Assembly (NCBI RefSeq): GCF_001957135.1
Contig: NZ_MPHK01000003.1
Coordinates: 1-64,000, forward strand
DNA length: 64,000 nucleotides
Direction: 5' to 3'
Origin: Shewanella sp. UCD-KL21
Lineage (GTDB): Bacteria; Pseudomonadota; Gammaproteobacteria; Enterobacterales; Shewanellaceae
How positions within the stretch are numbered: the stretch's first letter is position 1; each line of letters starts with the position of its first letter. Below, one piece after another: positions 33,180-42,500 of this stretch. The translations under genes were made by a program, and so were the position numbers. The notes below the pieces were generated by a model. The model did no database searches, was not told the DNA's origin, and saw nothing but the letters and a program-made list of their open reading frames with translations.

Positions 33180-33689
33180 CTATAGCTCAGTGACATGTTC
33201 GCCAAAATACCACACCTTGCGAAAAGGTCCTTTGTTATCTTTGGCTAAGGCTTTGACATTGTTAACTAATACATCATCAGTGAGTAAGGTTCTGCCGACA
33301 TTATAAATCAGTAAATCTATGGGTTCTGATACCGAGTAGCGTTTATTGATCTTCTTTTTATAGGTTTCAGAGGTGTAATCTTTAATGTCAGTATCGCTAG
33401 GGTAATTAGTTGTACTGCTCGCTTTGGCAGTGCTTTTGTCTGTGCTTTGTTCTGTGCTTAAGTCATTGCAATTAATGCTTTTAGGATGCGAGATGGCCTT
33501 GGCTACATCTTCAGAGCATGCCTCAGTTAATTCAAAGTAAATAACCTTGCCATCGATCATGCATTTTAAATCAGGCTTGCCTTCCTCAGGGGACTGTTTT
33601 TCAACCGATTGGCAATAAAGACCTGCCGCTGCGGCAAAGCGAATAAAAATGCTTTTTTCGATCTTACCTTTTTCATATTCAGAGCCCAT
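33180..33689 (-). CDS. Protein of unknown function, nuclease-like core
   Basis: I do not recognise this 169-residue protein. Residues ~35-60 read EEGKPDLKCMIDGKVIYFELTEAC: a Pro-Asp then ~13 residues then E-L-T, similar to the layout of a PD-(D/E)XK nuclease site but with Thr for the Lys. A Ser/Thr/Asp-rich stretch (~75-105) follows, then a C-terminal region with LLIYNVGRTLL. There is no signal peptide. It has no visible partner (no methylase or toxin/antitoxin gene). Confidence 0.65.
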   Translation of the reverse strand: MGSEYEKGKIEKSIFIRFAAAAGLYCQSVEKQSPEEGKPDLKCMIDGKVIYFELTEACSEDVAKAISHPKSINCNDLSTEQSTDKSTAKASSTTNYPSDTDIKDYTSETYKKKINKRYSVSEPIDLLIYNVGRTLLTDDVLVNNVKALAKDNKGPFRKVWYFGEHVTEL

Positions 33690-33806
33690 AGGGTGTTCTC
33701 AGCTTAAATTCCAATAACCTAATAAGTATAGCTGGCTTAAAATAGCTGCAAAGTTAACCTAACTGAGAGTCATGAACCTTAGTCGTACGATGTTTGGCTG
33801 GGCAAG

Positions 33807-34700
33807 TTAAATATCTTCTTTATAAGATGGTTTTGCTTGAGCAATAAAAGCCGCAGCCGCAGCGGTTAAGGGTAAATTTTTACGCCAAATAAAGGCTAGC
33901 TCCCAAGCGACCTGCTCAGCTAAGGGAATAAAAATCAATTTTTTTGAGGTAACTCGCTTACAAATCGGTGCCGGTAAGATGGCAAAGGCCATTTTGACCT
34001 TGGCCATTGCCGCCATAAATTCCCACTGGCCAGTTTGAGACACCACATTGAGCGTAAACCCGGCATCTTGGCAACTTTGGCTGATCACTTTACCGATAGA
34101 GAATTGGTCGTTGTATTGCACAAAAGGCAGTCCGGTGAGATCTTGCCAATGAATAGAGCTGTGATTTGCCAGTTCATGATCAACATGCACGCATACAATT
34201 AGTGGGTAACTTTGTAATTGTAAGATATTAAATTCGTCGGTGTTACTGCATGGCAAAGCAGTAACGCCAATATCTAAACTGTCATTGAGGAGGGCTTTTT
34301 CGACCGCAACGCCGCCAACCTCTAATACATTGACATCAATGCCGGGATAAGTGCGAGTAAAAGATGCCAGCATATTAATAAACATCCCACCAGTCATTGG
34401 GCTTAAACCTAAGCGCAGACGACCAATCCTTAAACCGGTTAAGGCATTCATATCTTCATACATACGATTCCACTGACCAACGATTTGCTGAGCGCTTTTA
34501 GCCAGCAATAAACCCGCTTCAGTGACTTCCACTTTTTGGTTGTTACGGATCAACAATTTCTGATCAAGGGTTTGTTCCATTTTTTTAATGGTTTTACTCA
34601 AGGTTGGCTGCGTCATATAAAGTTGCTCAGCGGCGAGGGTAAAGTGACCAACCTCAATCACAGTTAAAAAGCATTGTAAGTTTTTAATTGATATGTTCAT
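33807..34700 (-). CDS. LysR-family transcriptional regulator
   Basis: This 297-residue regulator has an N-terminal winged helix (LQCFLTVIEVGHFTLAAEQL and MTQPTLSKTIKKMEQTL, ~8-47) and a C-terminal effector-binding domain of the CynR/CidR type (RIGRLRLGLSPMTGGMF...). LysR proteins usually control a divergent neighbour; here the divergent reading frame is only 33 codons (34810-34911), starting 109 bp away. The effector is unknown. Confidence 0.9.
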   Translation of the reverse strand: MNISIKNLQCFLTVIEVGHFTLAAEQLYMTQPTLSKTIKKMEQTLDQKLLIRNNQKVEVTEAGLLLAKSAQQIVGQWNRMYEDMNALTGLRIGRLRLGLSPMTGGMFINMLASFTRTYPGIDVNVLEVGGVAVEKALLNDSLDIGVTALPCSNTDEFNILQLQSYPLIVCVHVDHELANHSSIHWQDLTGLPFVQYNDQFSIGKVISQSCQDAGFTLNVVSQTGQWEFMAAMAKVKMAFAILPAPICKRVTSKKLIFIPLAEQVAWELAFIWRKNLPLTAAAAAFIAQAKPSYKEDI

Positions 34701-34809
34701 GCCAAAATGGAATCCAGTCAGTGATATTTTGTCATTTTACTTATTAATAGCCTAAGAATATAGTCCATTCCATAGAACCAGTTAACCGTTTGAATTGAAG
34801 GAATATGAC

Positions 34810-34911
34810 ATGACAGCATTCAAAAATTTATTTGCTAGTGCACTTTTTCTTGCTGCACTTCCTGAAAAAGCTGAAGCTAAAGAAAAGCCAGCTGACGCTA
34901 AAGAAGCGTAA
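34810..34911 (+). CDS. 33-residue peptide divergent from the LysR gene
   Basis: This short ORF has a good ribosome site (GAAGGA, ~7 nt before the ATG). The peptide begins with a hydrophobic, signal-like stretch (FKNLFASALFLAALP) and ends with a charged Ala/Glu/Lys tail (EKAEAKEKPADAKEA). It may be a small exported or membrane peptide, or the start of a shortened gene. It is placed as a typical LysR target. I recognise no family. Confidence 0.5.
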   Translation: MTAFKNLFASALFLAALPEKAEAKEKPADAKEA

Positions 34912-35070
34912 ACAATTTGAGTAATTAGACCCCCACTAATCGCTTACAAATTGATTGAAGATATTGGTTCATTACATTTACTGCCCGCATCAGTTGTGTA
35001 AAATCAATACCTCGCCAGATAGTGAAATACGAATGGCATTTATATTAAATACCATCACGTTTCACAAACA
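34912..35070. other. Spacer after the small peptide gene
   Basis: About 160 bp with no gene or RNA that I can support. It leads to the hairpin at 35071. Confidence 0.5.
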
Positions 35071-35105
35071 AAAAGTCCGTTGGCTAACCACCAACGGACT
35101 TTTTG
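35071..35105. terminator. Bidirectional terminator
   Basis: A 13-bp perfect stem (AAAAGTCCGTTGG/CCAACGGACTTTT) with T-run. It can end the small peptide transcript on the plus strand. Confidence 0.85.
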
Positions 35106-35244
35106 TTTTTGGATTATTTATGATGCTGTGAACGACCAATCCTTGTTAGTGCTCATGTTAGTGCTCATGTTCGGCTGTGACTTTTTTGACGGCAATAATG
35201 GTTTGAAATCCGCCGTTTTCACTTGGTTCTTGTAATAGCCACAA
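35106..35244 (-). other. Possible coding remnant (minus strand)
   Basis: A minus-strand frame ending at 35158 reads FLWLLQEPSENGGFQTII then AVKKVTAEHEH and looks like the C-terminal end of a protein, but it has no convincing start and is closed by a stop within ~40 codons. Its stop lies in a 12-bp tandem duplication (gttagtgctcat, twice). It could be a decayed gene or chance. Confidence 0.25.
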
Positions 35245-35268
35245 AAAAGAGGCTTGGCAGCCTCTTTT
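35245..35268 (-). terminator. sdaA terminator
   Basis: A perfect 10-bp stem (AAAAGAGGCT/AGCCTCTTTT), 80 nt beyond the sdaA stop, with T-run on the minus strand. Confidence 0.85.
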
Positions 35269-35348
35269 AAATCACGTCATTAATCTATGAACAGATTAAA
35301 GACCCAGCTATGCTCTTGAGTTAACCTTTAGTGATTAACATTAAGCGC

Positions 35349-36725
35349 TTAACACTCAACAATATTTACTGCTAAACCACCTTTGGCGGTTTCTTTGTAT
35401 TTGCTGCGCATATCTTTGCCGGTATCCATCATGGTTTTGATGACTTTATCTAGAGTGACTTTATGGTTGCCATCGCCGCGCAATGCCATACGTGAAGCGT
35501 TGATGGCTTTTACTGCGCCCATGGCATTACGTTCAATACAAGGCACTTGTACTAAGCCGCCAACAGGGTCGCAAGTTAAACCTAAGTTATGCTCCATACC
35601 GATTTCAGCGGCATTCTCCACATGTTCGACGGTGCCGCCCATGATTTCTGTGAGTGCACCTGCTGCCATTGAGCAAGCCACGCCCACTTCACCCTGACAG
35701 CCGACTTCAGCTCCCGAGATAGAGGCGTTTTTCTTATACAAAATACCAATAGCGGCCGCGGTTAATAAGAAGCGACAACAGACTTCCTCATCTACTTCTT
35801 GGACGAAGGTGTGGTAGTAGCATAATACCGCTGGAATAATCCCAGCTGCGCCATTAGTGGGGGCTGTGACGACCCTATCGCCAGCAGCGTTTTGCTCATT
35901 GACAGATAATGCGAATAAATCAACCCAGTCCATGGCGGTTAATGGGTCGTTGTTATTACGGCCTTCAGCTTGTAAGCGGCGATATAAAGCTGGGGCGCGG
36001 CGGCGCAGCTTTAAACCACCGGGTAACATGCCTTCTTTTTGATAACCACGTTCAATACAGGTTTTCATGGTTTGCCAAATATTCCACAAGCCTTGTTTAA
36101 CGTCTTCTTCGCTGGCAATACTTAGCTCATTTGACATCATGAGTGATGAAATACTTAAACCATTTTCGCAACACAAATCCAGTAACTGCGCGGCAGAATT
36201 AAAATCATAAGGGGCGGATTTTATTGGGGTAGCAGGCGAGGCATCACGCTGGGTAATTTCATCTTCATCTAGAATAAATCCGCCGCCGACCGAGTAATAT
36301 GTGCGCTCATAAATGCATTCACCTTTGCTAAACGCATATAGGGTCATGGCGTTGGCATGGGCTGGCAGGCTTTTACGGCGATGATAGGTAATACCGTTGT
36401 CACGGGTAAATTTAACTAGGCGGCCATCGGCAATTTTAAGGGTTTGTTCGGCTGAAACTTTGTCCAGTATGGCATCAATGGCATCGGTATCTACGGTATC
36501 AGGCGCTTCACCCATTAAGCCCAATATGACGGCTTTACCGGTTCCATGGCCTTTACCTGTTTGGCCTAATGAACCAAAAAGTTGCGATTGTAGTTCGTCA
36601 GTTTGTGCCAGCAAGCCTTGGTCGCTCAAGTGCTGCATAAACAGTTTACCCGCTTTCATCGGGCCTACAGTATGGGAGCTTGATGGCCCAATACCGATTT
36701 TGAACATATCAAATACGCTAATCAT
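35349..36725 (-). CDS. sdaA: L-serine ammonia-lyase
   Basis: This 458-residue cytoplasmic 4Fe-4S enzyme converts L-serine to pyruvate and ammonia. It begins with the signature MISVFDMFKIGIGPSSSHTVGP and has the C-terminal iron-sulphur region (APTNGAAGIIPAVLCYY, AEVGCQGEVGVACSMAAG, CDPVGGLVQVPCIERNA), with the conserved cysteines. It is the single-chain type I form (beta and alpha domains fused). It is monocistronic, with a terminator at 35245. Confidence 0.96.
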   Translation of the reverse strand: MISVFDMFKIGIGPSSSHTVGPMKAGKLFMQHLSDQGLLAQTDELQSQLFGSLGQTGKGHGTGKAVILGLMGEAPDTVDTDAIDAILDKVSAEQTLKIADGRLVKFTRDNGITYHRRKSLPAHANAMTLYAFSKGECIYERTYYSVGGGFILDEDEITQRDASPATPIKSAPYDFNSAAQLLDLCCENGLSISSLMMSNELSIASEEDVKQGLWNIWQTMKTCIERGYQKEGMLPGGLKLRRRAPALYRRLQAEGRNNNDPLTAMDWVDLFALSVNEQNAAGDRVVTAPTNGAAGIIPAVLCYYHTFVQEVDEEVCCRFLLTAAAIGILYKKNASISGAEVGCQGEVGVACSMAAGALTEIMGGTVEHVENAAEIGMEHNLGLTCDPVGGLVQVPCIERNAMGAVKAINASRMALRGDGNHKVTLDKVIKTMMDTGKDMRSKYKETAKGGLAVNIVEC

Positions 36726-37159
36726 TGTTATTAACCTTCAATCAGTTTTTATTATTTTAGTCGTTTAAATTTTTTGGCGTTTTATTCTAGTGCTCGCAGT
36801 GAGCAAAAATTGCGCTGCAATGTTAGTTATCTCCCAATAACGGGTCATTTTATTGGGAATTTCCTTAGGGAAATTAAAATTTAGCGGCATAATGGCGTTA
36901 ATTTGGCAGACTAAGTTTGCAATTAACAGCGATTATACCAAGCAATATAGCCTAAGTAGCTGGTATTTTTATCTAGAGCAATGGCGCCATTTAACTGCAG
37001 TATCCCATACTTTTTACGAGATGCTTCATTAGATTTTCTTATGCATAGTGGTTCAGATTAGGTGAGTTTATTGCAAGGTCAATTACCAAAGTGTTGTTTT
37101 TAAATTTATCAACAATGACCGTGGTAATTAACATTTAACAGGATATTTTAGGAGTAAGC
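36726..37159. other. Divergent region between sdaA and nagZ
   Basis: No gene seen. Two operator-like inverted repeats occur close together: CCCAATA/TATTGGG with an 11-nt spacer (about 36833-36857) and AATTTCC/GGAAATT with a 4-nt spacer (36858-36875). They lie ~110-150 bp upstream of sdaA. I cannot assign a regulator. Confidence 0.5.
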
Positions 37160-38182
37160 GTGAGTTATCTAATGATGGATTTGGCTGGCTTTACGGTCAG
37201 TGAACAAGAAGCCGAGCTATTAAGCCACGATAAAGTGGGCGGCATTATTTTATTTACACGCAATTTTTCTAATAAAGCACAATTACAGGCTTTGGTTAAA
37301 TCTGTTCGAGATATTCGGCCTGATTTATTGATTGCAGTTGATCATGAAGGTGGCAGGGTACAACGCTTTCGTGAAGAGTTTACTCTGCTACCGGCTATGG
37401 GTGATATTTTGCCTGCCGCTAAGGGAGATATGGCGCTGGCGAAACGTTGGAGCCAAGAGTTAGGCTTTTTAATGGCGATTGAGCTATTGGCCTGTGATAT
37501 CGACTTAAGCTTTGCGCCAGTATTAGATGTTAATGGCATCAGTGATGTCATTGGCACTCGCAGTTTTAGCGCCGAACCTGAGCAAGTGACCAGTTTAGCC
37601 CACAGCTTTATTCAAGGCATGACTCAAGCAGGTATGGCGACTGTGGGTAAACACTTTCCCGGTCACGGCAGTGTAAAAGCAGATACCCATGTGGCGATGG
37701 CGGTAGATACGCGCACGAAAGAGACTATTTTTAACCATGATATGCAGCCTTTTAAGGAGTTAATTGGCCAGCAGCAGCTAAATGGCGTTATGCCAGCCCA
37801 TGTGGTTTATTCGCAAGTTGATCCAAATCCTGCTGGCTTTTCAAACTATTGGCTGCAACAGGTGCTGCGTAAGGAGCTTAAATTTGATGGGGTGATTTTC
37901 TCAGATGATTTAGGCATGAAAGGCGCAAGTTTTGCTGGCGATTATATTGGCAGAGCCCAAGCAGCATTATCTGCAGGTTGTAATATGATTTTGGTTTGTA
38001 ATGATCCTGAAGGGGTTAAAACCTTATTAACCGAGTTTACTTGGCCTGAGCAATTGTCTGAATTTAAATCAGCACTGGCATTAAGAGCGAATGCTAAGCA
38101 GGTGATTAATGCCCTTGAACAGTCTGAGCGCTGGCAACATGCGCAGCAATTGGCAAAGCAAATATTAGCGGCAAAAAAATAA
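37160..38182 (+). CDS. nagZ: Beta-N-acetylhexosaminidase NagZ
   Basis: This 340-residue GH3 enzyme of peptidoglycan recycling removes GlcNAc from muropeptides in the cytoplasm. The family signature KHFPGHGSVKADTHVAMAVD and the nucleophile region FSDDLGMKGA are clear. The start is a GTG at 37160 with AGGAG 6 nt upstream; no ATG gives a better N-end (MSYLMMDLAGF). Substrate products of NagZ also influence AmpC control in some bacteria; no ampR or ampC is visible here. Confidence 0.96.
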   Translation: MSYLMMDLAGFTVSEQEAELLSHDKVGGIILFTRNFSNKAQLQALVKSVRDIRPDLLIAVDHEGGRVQRFREEFTLLPAMGDILPAAKGDMALAKRWSQELGFLMAIELLACDIDLSFAPVLDVNGISDVIGTRSFSAEPEQVTSLAHSFIQGMTQAGMATVGKHFPGHGSVKADTHVAMAVDTRTKETIFNHDMQPFKELIGQQQLNGVMPAHVVYSQVDPNPAGFSNYWLQQVLRKELKFDGVIFSDDLGMKGASFAGDYIGRAQAALSAGCNMILVCNDPEGVKTLLTEFTWPEQLSEFKSALALRANAKQVINALEQSERWQHAQQLAKQILAAKK

Positions 38183-38437
38183 TAGAAATTGAGCCTTAGA
38201 TGATTTTTTAGCGGTTTAGTTTGGCTCGCTGTTAACGACAGATTTTGCTTTGCTGTTGAACGATAAGCTATGGCTGGTTAATTAATGGCCAGTCACGCGT
38301 GAGGCAATAGTAAAACCGCAAGGTCTATGTTACATATTGATACAGTGAGTTTGGCATGCGACCCAAACTCACTATCATATTATTTTAAAAACTTTATTTC
38401 TAGGGCTTTTTTTAAGGTTTACTAGAGACTTGTGATA
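38183..38437 (+). other. Intergenic region with a perfect hairpin
   Basis: Apart from the terminator at 38438, it contains a perfect 11-bp hairpin (AGTGAGTTTGG/CCAAACTCACT, 38344-38373) with no T-run. A weak promoter-like TTGAAC lies at 38256. A small RNA ending at the terminator is possible. Confidence 0.35.
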
Positions 38438-38468
38438 ACAGCTAATCCTATGATTAGCTGTTTTTTTA
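38438..38468 (+). terminator. Plus-strand terminator
   Basis: A 10-bp stem (ACAGCTAATC/GATTAGCTGT) followed by seven T. It is 255 bp beyond nagZ, unusually far for that gene. Confidence 0.85.
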
Positions 38469-38506
38469 TCTAGCGGTTTATAGAGGTTTGAGTTAAAAGC
38501 TTGAGC

Positions 38507-39586
38507 CTAAAAGCTTTTCAGCGCCCCTTCTTCAGTTGCGACTGCGTTTTCAATCATGGATTCAGCGCCGCTTACTGCATCAGTATCAACGATAGCATCA
38601 AGATTGGTATCAGTAACCGCTGTATTCACCTCAGTATCATCAAGCAATAACGCCACAGGGCGAGTTTCAGTGGGCTGTTCCATTTTACGGATTTGCATCA
38701 CAATGCCGAGTCTTGGATGGTCAAAATAATGGATTTCACCACTTCTCACGCGGCGGTTTTGCACCATAGGGATTGACTGTAAAAACGGACTCATCACCTT
38801 GTCTATATCAGCTTGCTCAGTGTACTGAAAATATTCAGTAGCCGCAGTTTGCTTTTGGATCGGCTGGCGCAGTGCTAAGTTGGTTTCAATAAACAAGTAA
38901 TGACTTAAGTAAATATTAATATTACCGTCTAATTCCCACACAGGAGTGGTTTGCGGCTCTGGCGCTAAACTGCCAAAAGTTGAATTAAAATCAAAGCCTG
39001 AAAACTCATCCTCTACTTGCTCTGAAACGGCATTACCTGAATAATCAAACTCTTTAGAGTAATCTTTACCTGCAAAAATACGTATCGGTTTAGCACGATT
39101 ACGAGATTGCATATCTTGCTGCCAAGTCAGGTGAACTAAACTGCGCACGTTTGACTCGCGGCGTACCGCTTGGATGATTTCACCAAACTCGCTTTGAGAC
39201 TCAGCCAGTAATACTGGGCCATCACCTAAATAGGCTTGCTGCTCACTCGCTGCCGCAATAGAAAATGGCACTTGGCTAGGAAAGGCGGTGGTGTTGGCGC
39301 TCACTAACGGATCTTGGCAGTCAACTTCGCTGCTGGTCCAGTCAGTTGAGGTGCAGCCGTTTAAACCTAGCGCAACCCCAGTAATATCGTTACTGATCAT
39401 CGGAGTGATCAAATCGATATTCTTTCGGTTTGGCGCCGCTGCATTATCGTCTTGCCACTTTTCGACACTGTTGGTTTGTCTTTCAAACACATACACTTCA
39501 ACCTCAAACCATGTTTTAGCTTGGGCTTGCAGTGGTGTCGATAGTGCCGATATAGCGGCAATTGAAAAAGCAATGTTACGCAGCAC
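38507..39586 (-). CDS. csiV: CsiV-like peptidoglycan-binding protein
   Basis: The 359-residue product has a signal peptide (MLRNIAFSIAAISALSTPLQAQA) and the CsiV features WFEVEVYVFER, LSHYLFIETNLALRQ and GEIHYFDHPRLGIVMQIRK. In Vibrio cholerae CsiV binds peptidoglycan and supports PBP1A-dependent wall synthesis; its gene lies next to mfd, as here. The C-terminal ~50 residues are acidic and low in complexity. The start is a GTG that shares one base with the mfd stop (TAGTG), so the two are coupled. Confidence 0.88.
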   Translation of the reverse strand: MLRNIAFSIAAISALSTPLQAQAKTWFEVEVYVFERQTNSVEKWQDDNAAAPNRKNIDLITPMISNDITGVALGLNGCTSTDWTSSEVDCQDPLVSANTTAFPSQVPFSIAAASEQQAYLGDGPVLLAESQSEFGEIIQAVRRESNVRSLVHLTWQQDMQSRNRAKPIRIFAGKDYSKEFDYSGNAVSEQVEDEFSGFDFNSTFGSLAPEPQTTPVWELDGNINIYLSHYLFIETNLALRQPIQKQTAATEYFQYTEQADIDKVMSPFLQSIPMVQNRRVRSGEIHYFDHPRLGIVMQIRKMEQPTETRPVALLLDDTEVNTAVTDTNLDAIVDTDAVSGAESMIENAVATEEGALKSF

Positions 39587-42500
39587 TATTTAGTTTCTCC
39601 AGTACGGTGTTTATCAAGTTGCTCGAGCAAGGTCTTAATTAAGTCTAGTCGTTGCTTGCTGGTTTCAGCAGGCAAGGTGAACTTTAACTTATTTGGGCCT
39701 TCCATTCGATAAATTTGTGGCTGACTTTGTAATAAGCCAATGATAAACATAGGGTCAATTTTATGGTCATTACTAAATTCAATGCTGCCACCTTTGGCAT
39801 GCATTTCAATTTTAGTCGCCCCTAAAGCGGTGGCCTGATGCTTATATAAGGTTAATTCCATTAAGTTTTTAGTCGGTTCTGGCAACATGCCAAATCGGTC
39901 AATAAACTCAACTTTTAACTCATCAAGCATGCGCTCAGTTTCGCAGTTAGCAATACGTTTATAAAGCGATAAGCGCATATTAACGTCAGAAACATAATCA
40001 TCAGGTAGTAGTGCAGGAATGCGCAGCTCCACTTCGCACTGGGATTTAAGCATATAATCCAGTGAAGGCTCTTTACCTTCTTTTAATGCTTTTACTGCTG
40101 ATTCAAGCATTTCCATGTATAAGCTAAAACCAATTTTAGAAATATGACCGCTTTGTTCATCGCCAAGTAATTCACCGGCGCCGCGAATTTCTAAATCTTG
40201 AGTGGCGAGCATAAAGCCTGCACCTAAGTCTTCTAAGGCATCAATGGCGGTTAATCGCTTACGGGCATCGGCGCTCATTAATTTAGGATGCGGCGTCATT
40301 AAGTAGGCATAAGCCTGATGGTGCGAACGTCCAACGCGGCCTCGTAATTGATGTAATTGCGCTAAACCAAACTTATCGGCTCTGTCGATAATAATGGTGT
40401 TAGCACTGGGAACATCAATACCGGTTTCAATAATGGTGGTACACACCAGCACATTAAAACGTTGGTGATAAAATTCTGACATGACTTTTTCAAGTTCACG
40501 CTCGCGCATTTGGCCGTGGGCAGTAACCACTCGGGCTTCAGGCAGTAATTGGCGAATATTTTCAGCGCATTTTTCAATGGTTTCGACATTATTGTGTAAG
40601 AAATACACTTGGCCGCCACGCAAAATTTCACGCAAAATAGCCTCTCTGACCGTGGCTATATCATATTCACGTACAAAGGTTTTTACTGCTAAGCGCTTAG
40701 CGGGTGGAGTGGCAATAATGGATAAATCACGCATCCCTGACATTGCCATATTTAAGGTACGCGGAATGGGCGTGGCAGTTAGGGTTAAGATATCCACATT
40801 AGCCCGCAGCGCTTTTATCTTTTCTTTTTGACGCACCCCAAAGCGGTGTTCTTCATCAATTACCAATAAGCCTAAGTTTTCAAAGTTGGCTTCAGCCTGC
40901 AGTAACTTATGGGTACCAATGACAATATCAACTTTGCCATCTGATAATGACTGTAGCACTTGAGTTTGCTCTTTAGCTGAGCGGAAGCGCGACATCACTT
41001 CAATTACCATTGGCCAATCGGCAAAGCGATCTTTAAAGTTTTCATAGTGTTGCTGGGCAAGTAGGGTAGTTGGCACTAATACCACCACCTGTTTACCGGC
41101 ATTTACCGCCACAAATGCTGCGCGCATGGCCACTTCGGTTTTACCAAAACCAACGTCACCACACACAAGGCGGTCCATGGCCATTGGGGTTTGCATATCG
41201 CTTAGTACGGCTTCAATTGCAGTTTCTTGATCGACGGTTTCTTCAAAAGGGAAGCCTTGTGAAAATTGCGCATATTCTTCTGCATCAATTTTTACTGCAT
41301 CACCCGGGCGAGCTTGGCGTCTGGCGTAAACATCCAGTAATTCAGCGGCCACATCGCGGATTTTTTCAATGGCTTTTTTCTTGGCTTTTGACCAGGTCTC
41401 ATTACCCAGTTTATTTAATGTCGGCTTTTCATCGGCGCCAATGCTGTAACGGCTAATAAGGTGCAGCGATGACACTGGGACATACAGCTTATCGCCAGCG
41501 GTATATTCAAGTTGCAGATACTCGGCCACTAAGCCGCCCGTATCTAGGGTGACAAGCCCCTGGTAAAGCGCCACACCGTGCTCTAAATGCACAATAGGCT
41601 CGCCGACTTTAAGCTCGGCTAAATTTTTTACCAGTACATCTGAGCTAACTTGTTTTTGTTTTTCACGGCGACGACGCTGAGAAATTCGTTGGCCAAATAA
41701 CTCGGTTTCACAAATTACGCTGATATCACCTTTTGGGGTATCAAGTAACATGCAACCTTGTGATAACGGCGAGACGATTAAACCTATGGCGTCTTTAGCG
41801 TTAATAAAGGCATTTAAATGGCTAAATAACTTAGGTTTGATGTCAATTTTACCAAGCAGCTCAATTAAGGCTTCACGTCGCCCTTCAGATTCAGCGCTGA
41901 ATAATAATTGTCCTTTAGTCTGACCTTGGGCCTGAGTGTACGCTTGCAGGTTAATTAACGGCTGTTTGAGCTTATGGTTGGCATTAACATCAGGCAGGCT
42001 GGCTACATTTGCCTGCTTGGCTTTTGCAATAAGCTCAAGCTCGCCCTCGGCATCTTTGCTAGGCGTGGTAATTTGCGAGCGAGTGTATTTTTTAAAGGCT
42101 GCAAATAACTCATCGGTGAGTATGTATAGCTCTTGGGGTGCTAGTAAAGGTCTTAATGGGTCAACGCGGCGATCTTCATAGCGGGTTTTAATTTCAGTTA
42201 AGTGGTGCTCACTGGCCTGTTCAATATCCCCAAGGGTGATCAGTTGAGTATCCTGAGGAATATAGTCAAATAAAGTGGCGCATTCTTCAAAAAATAGCGG
42301 TAAATAGTTTTCAATACCCGCAGGCATTAAGTTACGACTTACTTGCTGATAGACCGATTCGGCTTCTTTTGAAATCACTTCAAAGCGGCGACGGTAACGC
42401 TGCCTAAAGCCTTCAATACCTGCCGCATCGGTAGGAAACTCTTTTGCGGGCAACATGCGTATTGAATCAATTTCTTCTTTTGAGCGCTGGGAGTCCACAT

